Assembly: GCA_003445095.1 (NCBI GenBank)
Contig: DLVS01000432.1
Location: 8,471 to 13,509, forward strand
Direction of reading: 5' to 3'
Length of the DNA: 5,039 nucleotides
Source of the DNA: Verrucomicrobiales bacterium
Lineage (GTDB): Bacteria; Verrucomicrobiota; Verrucomicrobiia; Limisphaerales; UBA9464
Position 1 is the stretch's first letter. Every line of letters starts with the position of its first letter. This document shows positions 1-5,039 of this stretch, one piece after another. The notes beneath the pieces were generated by a model, which was not told the origin of the DNA, ran no database searches, and saw only the letters and a list, made by a program, of their open reading frames with translations. A program made the position numbers and the translations under genes.

Positions 1-2103
1 GTTCCGACGGCGGCACCAACCAATCTTTTTGCCTTTCGTGCCTTTCCGCCAATTTATGTACCAGGCGAACCCATCGGTTTCATTACTACCAATGAGACCT
101 TTTATCCCGGACTGTTTACCGTCTGGTATGACGAGGCCTTTCCCGATGGGATGAACATGACGAATAACGTCTCAACGAATCGGTACGCTACATGGGCGGG
201 GAGTCTGCGGCCGTTCCCCTCCAACACGCCGCTGCCTGGGTCATCCGATCAGTTCAACTTTATTCCAGGAAATGGGGGGCGTCCTACTACGATCTTTGAC
301 AATGTTCTCCCTACACCGGTTCCCGGCGCTTCCTTGACCAACATCGCGGGCCGAGTCGCTATCGATGCGGAAAATCTAAACTTAAGAAATGCTCGGCTTC
401 AGGGGCAGGGGTTGGTCAGCATCCGTACAGATAATCTAGTTAGCTCGAAAGGTGCCGTCATTGATGCCCCCATCCTCAATCTCGATTTGAATGCGAAAGA
501 CGGGAACCTAGTGGTGCAGGATTTGGCGAAAGGTTCGGTCTCTCGCTTTGGCGGCAATTTCTTTATTTTTAGCACCACTTTTACCAATGGATTCGCGGTT
601 ACCGGAACTGCCCCTGGAGTCACCAATGGAACACCCGTTGACACTGATGGGGATGGTGTCCCTGACGGTTGCGACACCAATGGTGACGGAACCGCCGATG
701 AAAACACGCCCTGCACAGTGGACGAGGGTGAGGAAACCACGACGAACTATGTTGCGATCTATCATATTACAGTTATTCGCAATACGCTGACCAGCGGCGG
801 CCGAGTATTCCTCAATGATCTGCGCGTCCGGGGTGTCAACGTGGACATTCGAGATAACATCGTCGTTGATCGAGCGTTTGCGTGCTTTGCACCGAATCTC
901 ACCATCAGTGGAAGTCTCGACTTGCTGGGACAGACTAATTTGGTCGCCGCCCAGTTCCCTAGTCTGGTCACATTAACTAACAACGGGAGCCTGTTGGTTC
1001 CGGGGTTCCTCGCCCCCGGAATAGATCCTGCGGCTCCATTGGCGATTGTTAACAACACGGGATCGGCATCCGCCACGGCAATTAATTTGCGATCTGAGCG
1101 AGTTGAGAACTCGGGGACCCTGACTGCTGCGGGTGGGAATCTTCAAATCACTGCGACTGATTTCGAAAGCAACGGTGGTTCGCTGTTGTCCGCATTTGAT
1201 ATTGTTTTGGATGTCGAGAATGCAAATTTCGCCGGAATTTCCGCGCAGGCGAACGGGTTTCTGACACTGAATATTCCAGGTCGATTGGTCGACGGCGGAC
1301 TCGATGCCCCAGGGCTTATCGGTGCTTCCTATGGCGTCAATGTAGCCACCAAGCCAGCCGAAAGCGACTTACGTGGGACAACACTGAACTTGGTTGTCCC
1401 GCAACTCAGCGAATCGTTGTCATTTTGGGCGGGAGATGACCTGGGGCCAACGCGCGCCGGATTTACTAATAATTTGGCGCTCGGGGTCCTTGCCTTGGAT
1501 GCCGAGTTCGGGGGAGTGATTACTATCTCTCAGATTGGTGACAAAAATGCGATTTACGTCGAACAGTTGGCTATCTCGGATGTGATGCTGGCTGACCTGG
1601 AGAATTCGCTAATTCTGACTGAAGGGATGACTCTGTATTACGCTACCACGGACGGAGGAGTCGATCCCGCGATTCTTGACGGATTTGTCACCGCCGGCGG
1701 AGGGACGTTGCGTTGGGTTAAGGACGGCAACATCGAAGGCGGCGTTGTCACCGTCGAGGTACAACTCGGTGATGGCCGGATCCTGCGAGTTCCCAAGGCG
1801 CTGCGCTATAGCGCGACCTTAGACTCGGATTCGGATGGTGTTGTCAATGCCAACGACGTGTCGCCCTTTGACTTGGTCGTGGTAAGCCAGGTGAACTTAG
1901 TGGACGGGGCATTTGAGATTCAATGGAATGCAGCGGCCGGACAAACCTACGAGGTCCAGGCGACGACTAACTTGAAATCTGGTCAATGGATGCAGGTGAA
2001 ATCGATTAAGAATAATTCCAACGTTTCGAAGAGAATGGCCTTGCGGGATCCCGTTGACCCGATGGCTCCGCTCAAAGCGTACCGAGTCGTGGCCTTGCCT
2101 TGA
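1..2103 (+). CDS. Large secreted/surface beta-helix-like protein, C-terminal part (5' truncated by window)
   Basis: The frame is open from base 1 to the TGA at 2101-2103, giving 700 residues with no start required inside the window; an ATG at 151 lies within the same open frame and is probably internal. Short degenerate beta-strand repeats rich in N, G, L, V and T run through the protein, for example around residues 117-163 and 361-408 ('ENSGTLTAAGGNLQIT'). They resemble haemagglutinin/autotransporter beta-helix rungs. An Asp-rich segment at residues 214-238 (DTDGDGVPDG, then DTNGDGTADENTPC) and a second at 608-624 (DSDSDGVVNANDV) look like thrombospondin type 3/EF-loop calcium sites. Residues 638-700 match the C-terminal module ('AGQTYEVQATTNL ... 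YRVVALP') common in Verrucomicrobiota exported proteins. A role at the cell surface or in the extracellular matrix is inferred. No catalytic motif is visible and the export signal would lie off the left edge. Confidence 0.85.
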   Translation, partial: VPTAAPTNLFAFRAFPPIYVPGEPIGFITTNETFYPGLFTVWYDEAFPDGMNMTNNVSTNRYATWAGSLRPFPSNTPLPGSSDQFNFIPGNGGRPTTIFDNVLPTPVPGASLTNIAGRVAIDAENLNLRNARLQGQGLVSIRTDNLVSSKGAVIDAPILNLDLNAKDGNLVVQDLAKGSVSRFGGNFFIFSTTFTNGFAVTGTAPGVTNGTPVDTDGDGVPDGCDTNGDGTADENTPCTVDEGEETTTNYVAIYHITVIRNTLTSGGRVFLNDLRVRGVNVDIRDNIVVDRAFACFAPNLTISGSLDLLGQTNLVAAQFPSLVTLTNNGSLLVPGFLAPGIDPAAPLAIVNNTGSASATAINLRSERVENSGTLTAAGGNLQITATDFESNGGSLLSAFDIVLDVENANFAGISAQANGFLTLNIPGRLVDGGLDAPGLIGASYGVNVATKPAESDLRGTTLNLVVPQLSESLSFWAGDDLGPTRAGFTNNLALGVLALDAEFGGVITISQIGDKNAIYVEQLAISDVMLADLENSLILTEGMTLYYATTDGGVDPAILDGFVTAGGGTLRWVKDGNIEGGVVTVEVQLGDGRILRVPKALRYSATLDSDSDGVVNANDVSPFDLVVVSQVNLVDGAFEIQWNAAAGQTYEVQATTNLKSGQWMQVKSIKNNSNVSKRMALRDPVDPMAPLKAYRVVALP
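637..732 (+). other. Asp-rich calcium-binding-type segment inside the surface protein
   Basis: This stretch encodes VDTDGDGVPDG followed by CDTNGDGTADENTPC and an acidic tail (VDEGEE). The D-x-D-x-D-G spacing occurs twice in tandem, as in thrombospondin type 3 repeats and dockerin/EF-hand loops, which bind calcium through Asp side chains. Two cysteines, at fragment residues 224 and 238, bracket the second loop and could form a disulphide outside the cell. Calcium binding is inferred from the motif and family knowledge only. Confidence 0.65.
1912..2100 (+). other. C-terminal module typical of Verrucomicrobiota exported proteins
   Basis: The last 63 residues contain FEIQWNAAAGQTYEVQATTN, then a Gly-Gln-Trp and a closing YRVVALP. 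This follows the recurrent pattern 'W...GxxYxVQxxTNL...W...YRVxxxP' seen at the ends of many large secreted proteins in Verrucomicrobiota. It probably forms a small beta-sandwich just before the stop codon. Its function is unknown to me; a surface-anchoring or sorting role is only a guess. It is the strongest taxonomic clue in the window. Confidence 0.6.
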
Positions 2104-2148
2104 TCGAGACGGCAGGGAAGGTTTCGTTCACGATACTAACTGGCCCCG

Positions 2149-2757
2149 ATGAATGTGTGGGGCATCACGGGCGGGGTTGGCATGGGAAAGTCGACCGCGG
2201 GCGAACTTCTTGCTCTTCGGGGAGTCCGAGTGGTTGACACCGACGTCTTGGCTCGTGAATTGACCGAACCCGGAACCGTCGCACTGGAAGAAATCAAGAC
2301 GGCCTTTGGTTCCGAAATCATGCTGGCTGATGGGCGACTGGATCGGAAAGGACTAGCAGAACTAGTTTTCGGAGACCTCTCGGCTCGAGTTCGGTTGGAG
2401 TCAATCCTGCATCCTCGCATTGCTGCGGCTTGGCGATCGCGACTCGACCAATGGAAGATTTCAGGGGTGATGGAGGCGGCCGTGCTGATTCCCCTCTTGT
2501 TTGAGCGGGGATACCAAGCGGAATTCACAGCGGTAGTTGCCGTTGCCTGCACCGAAAGCACCCAGCGAAAACGTTTGTTCCGGCGTGGCTGGGCAGATGA
2601 TCAGATCGATTCCAGGAACTCCGCCCAGTTGCCAGTGGCCGACAAGATGGCCCGTGCGCGGTATGTTGTTTGGACCGAAGGCACCTTGAGCACACATGAA
2701 CGTCAATGGGACCGGATTCTCGCCCGCACGAGCGGCGCCGAGGAGGAACGTCACTGA
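2149..2757 (+). CDS. coaE: Dephospho-CoA kinase
   Basis: CoaE catalyses the last step of coenzyme A synthesis in the cytoplasm, ATP-dependent phosphorylation of the ribose 3'-hydroxyl of dephospho-CoA. The 202-residue product has the usual family length. The P-loop is GGVGMGKST at residues 8-16, within the typical N-terminus 'MNVWGITGG'. VVDTDVLARELTEPG (28-42) is the family's substrate-site segment, followed by DGRLDRKGLAELVF (61-74), ILHPRI (86-91) and PLLFE (115-119). The lid and C-terminal region (RLFRRGW at 142-148, AQLP at 159-162, ARYVVWTEGTL at 170-180) also fit. ATG 2149 is chosen because it places the P-loop at the normal distance; no Shine-Dalgarno sequence precedes it. The 45-base gap after the surface protein holds no clear terminator, so read-through from upstream is possible. 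It converges with the kinase gene on its right. Confidence 0.95.
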   Translation: MNVWGITGGVGMGKSTAGELLALRGVRVVDTDVLARELTEPGTVALEEIKTAFGSEIMLADGRLDRKGLAELVFGDLSARVRLESILHPRIAAAWRSRLDQWKISGVMEAAVLIPLLFERGYQAEFTAVVAVACTESTQRKRLFRRGWADDQIDSRNSAQLPVADKMARARYVVWTEGTLSTHERQWDRILARTSGAEEERH

Positions 2758-2796
2758 ACTCGAATTCCAGGCTTCAACCGCCAAAACCACTAATCT

Positions 2797-3828
2797 TCAT
2801 CGACTCGGGCTCAGCACCAACTCTCGGATTTGGGCGACGCTTGCTGTCCCGGTGGTGCCAAGTTGGTGAATGACGATACTGGCTGCGGCCATCGCGAACT
2901 CCAGTGCTTCAGGAATTGTGGCCTGGGCAACCATTGCCGTGGTTAAGTTAGCCGTCACTGCGTCGCCTGCCCCAACTATATCAATTGGGCCTCGCGGCGG
3001 GAAATTCGGTCGGTGCCAGGTTTGTCCTTCTGCACTCGCCCCGACAATTCCCTGCTCCGAGAGGGTGACGAAAACCGGGCGCTGATTGCGCCGAGCGAGT
3101 TCGGCTGCTTGGTCGCGGATCGTCTCGAGTGAGGCACCGGTCGGGCACCCAACCAAACCGGCGAGTTCCACCGCGTTCATCTTAAAAATGACCGGTGGGA
3201 AATCACGCAGCGAACGCCGGCTATCCGCAATCGCGATCATGCCGGACCTGGCCTGTTCTACCATCGCAACAAGCCCAGGCACCCAAGAGCCGCACACGAC
3301 GCCCGTGCCGGCTATGTCCACCTGATCCATTACGATCAAGCCGTCGGTCTGACGGAGCGCATTTGCAAGATTGGCTTCGATCACCTGCGCGACCCCTGCT
3401 GGGGTGAGGGTCCAGTTCTTCACGTCCAGCCGGTTGAGTTCCTCCGGCGGTCGGCCGGGACGATGGATCAGAGGCTTCGAGTAGCTGAACGTGGCTCGCT
3501 CGGCGGTCTTGAGAAATCCCTCAAGGTTTACTCGCGGTTGAAGTGCGAGGGCGCGCCACAATTCCCATCCCTCGCCGTCGTCACCGCAGAATCCCACAGG
3601 GCGGATTTGAGCCAATCCCAGCGCCAATAGATTGTTGAGGATCGTCCCGGCCGCCCCGGGCTGACAGCGAGTACTCACCACGTTGTGAACCGGAAGTCCC
3701 GTCTCAAGGGAGATTTCCTGGCGCGTCGGGTCGATATCAAAATAACGATCGAGACAAAAGTCGCCTACGACGGTAAGGCGCAGTGTCTCGTAGCGGGAAG
3801 TCAACTGTTCGAAACGGGAAGGTGTCAC
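2797..3828 (-). CDS. PfkB-family carbohydrate kinase, HldE/RfaE heptose-kinase-like
   Basis: This 343-residue cytoplasmic protein belongs to the ribokinase/PfkB superfamily, which phosphorylates sugars or nucleosides with ATP. The order of motifs resembles the kinase domain of HldE (RfaE): VVGDFCLDRYF (20-30), a substrate-lid motif QPGAAGT (56-62), VGFCGDDGEG (78-87), LNRLDVKN (131-138), ADSR (201-204), FKMNAVELAGLVG (215-227), VTLSEQG (254-260) and DIVGAGDA (283-290), where D289 should be the catalytic base. The tail 'AAASIVIHQLGTTGTAS' is also HldE-like. There is no nucleotidyltransferase domain, so it is kinase-only. Heptose-7-phosphate kinase activity for LPS precursor synthesis is the leading guess, but the lid motif departs from the usual GGAAN, so another sugar substrate is possible. 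The start is GTG (3826-3828 read on the minus strand), the only usual start codon before the in-frame stop at 3868-3870. No Shine-Dalgarno sequence is visible. Confidence 0.88.
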   Translation of the reverse strand: MTPSRFEQLTSRYETLRLTVVGDFCLDRYFDIDPTRQEISLETGLPVHNVVSTRCQPGAAGTILNNLLALGLAQIRPVGFCGDDGEGWELWRALALQPRVNLEGFLKTAERATFSYSKPLIHRPGRPPEELNRLDVKNWTLTPAGVAQVIEANLANALRQTDGLIVMDQVDIAGTGVVCGSWVPGLVAMVEQARSGMIAIADSRRSLRDFPPVIFKMNAVELAGLVGCPTGASLETIRDQAAELARRNQRPVFVTLSEQGIVGASAEGQTWHRPNFPPRGPIDIVGAGDAVTANLTTAMVAQATIPEALEFAMAAASIVIHQLGTTGTASVAQIRELVLSPSR

Positions 3829-3980
3829 CGAAGATAAAAGGACTGGGGTTGGGTCATGAACGATTGGTTACTGGGCGCGCCTCTATATGCGCTTGCCGAG
3901 AAGACATGCCAGAATTGTCACACTCGCCCTGTTTGACTTCCATTTTAGAGAGGCTGTTCCGCGGACTCTCGGGATGTCAA

Positions 3981-3998
3981 CTAACCGAACAGGGTTGG
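3981..3998 (+). repeat. Small inverted repeat (hairpin) in divergent intergenic region
   Basis: CTAACC (3981-3986) can pair with GGTTGG (3993-3998) around a six-base loop, with one G-U wobble if transcribed. There is no T-run after it, so it is not a standard terminator. It lies about 167 bases upstream of the lipoprotein start. It could be an operator half-site pair, part of a leader RNA, or chance. Confidence 0.3.
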
Positions 3999-4021
3999 GC
4001 CTTCGTAATTCTTCGGGGTGC

Positions 4022-4083
4022 AGCCATCCGTGCCGGCTCGCAACGTCTCTCGGTCGGTACGGACTCCGGCGTTGCAGATGGCT
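4022..4083 (+). repeat. Long interrupted inverted repeat upstream of the lipoprotein gene
   Basis: AGCCATC (4022-4028) is exactly complementary to GATGGCT (4077-4083). Inside it, GCCGG (4032-4036) is complementary to CCGGC (4066-4070), so the two stems nest. An alternative inner pairing uses GCAACG (4040-4045) with CGTTGC (4070-4075), which is mutually exclusive with the GCCGG stem because they share base 4070. No T-run follows. A structured 5' leader or small RNA is possible, but chance folding in GC-rich DNA cannot be excluded. Confidence 0.35.
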
Positions 4084-4164
4084 TGACGCACTCATTACTT
4101 GATATCGAGGCGCTGATTCTTCGTTGCCACTGTTGGCTTATCTCGGTTTTACTCTCGCCGCGAT

Positions 4165-4587
4165 ATGAATCATCGATTGAACGTTTTGGGAGCAGCATTG
4201 CTGATGGTCGCGCCGCTCGGGTGTGCGCATCACAATAAGAAACCAGCGCAGGGCACTGCCGTCATCACGGGAACCGTAAGCTATCCTGGTGTAGTGCCAG
4301 CCGGTGCTTCGCTGACTGTTCACCTCGTTGAGAACACCTGGACCAGTCAGATGGTCGAGGTCTTAGCCACCGACACGCTAAATTTCCAAGATGGTCCCCC
4401 GGTGCCGTATTCGATCATTTATAACCCGGCAGAAGTCGAGGAGGAGAATCGCTATAGCCTCGCCGCGCGTGCCACTTTGCCGGACGGGCGAGTTATCCTC
4501 CGGAGTAACGCGTACATGGTCCTGACTAGGGGAAACCCGACCAACAACGTGAACATCCAAATGGTTCCGTTTGGTCCGAATCGATGA
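4165..4587 (+). CDS. YbaY/YscW-family lipoprotein
   Basis: The 140-residue product starts with a lipoprotein-type signal: Arg4, a hydrophobic run LNVLGAALLMVAPLG, then Cys20 as the probable lipidation site. The -3 position is Pro rather than the usual Leu/Val/Ile, so the lipobox is imperfect. After a short polar linker (AHHNKKPAQG), residues 31-135 match the small beta-sandwich domain of YbaY and the secretion pilot protein YscW: VITGTVSYPG (33-42), SLTVHLVENTW (49-59), PVPYSIIYNPAEV (79-91), NRYSLAARATLPDGR (95-109) and the hallmark AYMVLTRGNPTNNVNIQMV (116-134). It probably sits in the outer membrane facing the periplasm. The family's molecular role is poorly known outside type III secretion, and no secretion genes are seen here. 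ATG 4165 is the first start after an in-frame stop at 4114-4116. No Shine-Dalgarno sequence is present. Confidence 0.85.
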   Translation: MNHRLNVLGAALLMVAPLGCAHHNKKPAQGTAVITGTVSYPGVVPAGASLTVHLVENTWTSQMVEVLATDTLNFQDGPPVPYSIIYNPAEVEEENRYSLAARATLPDGRVILRSNAYMVLTRGNPTNNVNIQMVPFGPNR

Positions 4588-4785
4588 GGTGCCGTGCGTG
4601 AGGTGCTCCACTGCGCCCGCGCCCGGGCCCACCCCAGCCAAGCAGCGGCGAGCTACATCGATCCGCTAGCCGGCCGCCGCCTCGCTCCTGACCACGGCGT
4701 CATCCATTGGCTTAGGCTTAATGGGCGGCGTTCGGTAGGCGGGTAAGGCTCGACAGCGCGCTGCCCACGCCGACGCTTTCCCGAC
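4588..4785. other. GC-rich intergenic gap with short repeats
   Basis: No gene is supported in these 198 bases. Just at its left edge an 8-base direct repeat TGAGGTGC occurs at 4585-4592, overlapping the lipoprotein stop codon, and again at 4599-4606. It is followed by tandem GCGCCC units (4613-4624) running into GGGCCC (4625-4630). GCCGCC (4673-4678) and GGCGGC (4724-4729) are complementary but far apart. No clear terminator with a T-run or well-spaced promoter is visible, although a promoter for the ATPase gene may lie here. Confidence 0.5.
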
Positions 4786-5039
4786 GTGGCAAAGGTGATA
4801 CTTAATCAGCTCGGTAAGTCCTTTCGGGACGCGCAAGGCCGCGATGTCCAGGCCGTTCGAGGCGTGTCTCTTACCGTCGCCGACGGAGAGTTTGTTGTGC
4901 TCGTCGGGCCGTCGGGGTGTGGTAAGTCCACTACGTTGCGGATGATTGCCGGCCTGGAGTCCGTGACTTCCGGCACCATCCAGATCGGTGATCGAATCGT
5001 GAACGCGGTGGAGCCGAAGGATCGGGACATCGCGATGGT
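4786..5039 (+). CDS. ABC transporter ATP-binding subunit, MalK/UgpC type (3' truncated by window)
   Basis: The first 84 residues of a nucleotide-binding subunit are present and the frame runs off the right edge. GTG 4786 gives [15 protein letters not shown], which aligns with the usual N-terminus of this group; the nearest upstream in-frame stop is at 4744-4746. F13 is in the place of the A-loop aromatic that stacks on adenine. The Walker A motif is GPSGCGKST (41-49), followed by TLRMIAGLE (50-58) and EPKDRDIAM (76-84), the segment just before the Q-loop in MalK/UgpC/MsmK proteins. The signature motif, Walker B and the C-terminal regulatory domain lie outside the window. Such subunits drive uptake of sugars, polyols or glycerol-3-phosphate at the inner membrane. 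The substrate cannot be told here. No Shine-Dalgarno sequence precedes the GTG; a GTG at 4795 is a less likely alternative start. Confidence 0.92.
   Translation, partial: MAKVILNQLGKSFRDAQGRDVQAVRGVSLTVADGEFVVLVGPSGCGKSTTLRMIAGLESVTSGTIQIGDRIVNAVEPKDRDIAM

Larger units (their letters stand above)
3829..4164. other. Divergent intergenic region, no credible gene
   Basis: These 336 bases separate two divergent genes, so promoters for both should lie here. Open frames crossing it on either strand give low-complexity, Arg/Ser/Cys-rich translations without family resemblance, and I treat them as chance. The best -10-like element for the kinase is TATAGA on the minus strand (3882-3887), but it has no good -35 partner. 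TTGACG (4083-4088) and TTGATA (4099-4104) on the plus strand look like -35 boxes for the lipoprotein but lack a well-spaced -10. The right half contains two possible hairpins, annotated separately. No tRNA or riboswitch that I recognise is present. Confidence 0.6.

Noticed and set aside
399..740. Minus-strand open frame opposite the surface protein
   Set aside because: It is low complexity (Ser/Pro/Val) and mirrors the repetitive Asp/Gly/Thr codons of the sense strand.
2136..2561. Open frame of 141 codons on the minus strand opposite coaE
   Set aside because: It is fully antisense to a well-supported coaE, and its Ser/Arg/Thr-rich translation resembles no family I know; it is a shadow of the real gene.
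2758..2796. Possible bidirectional terminator between the convergent coaE and kinase genes
   Set aside because: I could find no stable inverted repeat with flanking T-runs in these 39 bases.
3874..3892. GGCGCGCC palindrome and GCGC-flanked CTCTATAT as an operator
   Set aside because: The 8-base palindrome is a common GC-rich word and the flanking stem is only four bases, so the evidence is too weak for a binding site.
3887..4102. Small plus-strand frame (71 codons) in the intergenic region
   Set aside because: There is no ribosome-binding signal or family resemblance, and frames on both strands are open here, which suggests absence of stops by chance in GC-rich DNA.
3829..4164. tRNA, small ribozyme, known riboswitch, CRISPR or insertion sequence end in the gene-free stretch
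   Set aside because: No T-loop-like GGTTCGAATCC, cloverleaf, conserved riboswitch core, regularly spaced repeats or terminal inverted repeats with target duplication were seen.
3783..4238. Plus-strand open frame of 151 codons spanning the divergent intergenic region
   Set aside because: It overlaps the start of the kinase and the signal peptide region of the lipoprotein, has no domain-like pattern, and is rich in Arg, Ser and Cys as expected of a chance frame.

Overview
The window reads as an ordinary chromosomal segment, most likely from a Verrucomicrobiota-type Gram-negative bacterium. The main clue is the C-terminus of the first protein. It carries the 'W...AGQTYEVQATTNL...W...YRVV.LP' module that is common at the ends of large secreted proteins in that phylum. 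Fitting but weaker clues are a lipoprotein, a heptose-kinase-like sugar kinase and internal starts without Shine-Dalgarno sequences. This assignment is inference from motifs; no marker gene is present.

Layout from left to right. Bases 1-2103 (+) hold the C-terminal 700 residues of a large surface or secreted protein with beta-helix/haemagglutinin-like repeats and two calcium-binding-type Asp-rich segments. Its start lies left of the window. After 45 bases comes coaE (2149-2757, +), the last enzyme of coenzyme A synthesis. It converges, across 39 bases, with a PfkB-family kinase resembling the heptose-phosphate kinase domain of HldE/RfaE (2797-3828, -). A 336-base gene-free stretch (3829-4164) then separates the kinase from a divergent small YbaY/YscW-like lipoprotein (4165-4587, +). 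A GC-rich gap of 198 bases follows. The window ends inside the first 84 codons of an ABC-transporter ATPase of the MalK/UgpC type (4786-5039, +).

The genes do not form one pathway. Three products relate loosely to the envelope or to sugars (surface protein, lipoprotein, heptose-kinase-like enzyme). coaE is housekeeping, and the ATPase probably opens a sugar or related solute uptake locus to the right. I found no mobile element, CRISPR array, tRNA or rRNA, and no convincing new system. The points most worth a second look are the altered PfkB substrate motif in the kinase, the foldable divergent intergenic region, the absence of Shine-Dalgarno sequences at all four visible starts, and the Asp-rich insert with a cysteine pair in the surface protein.
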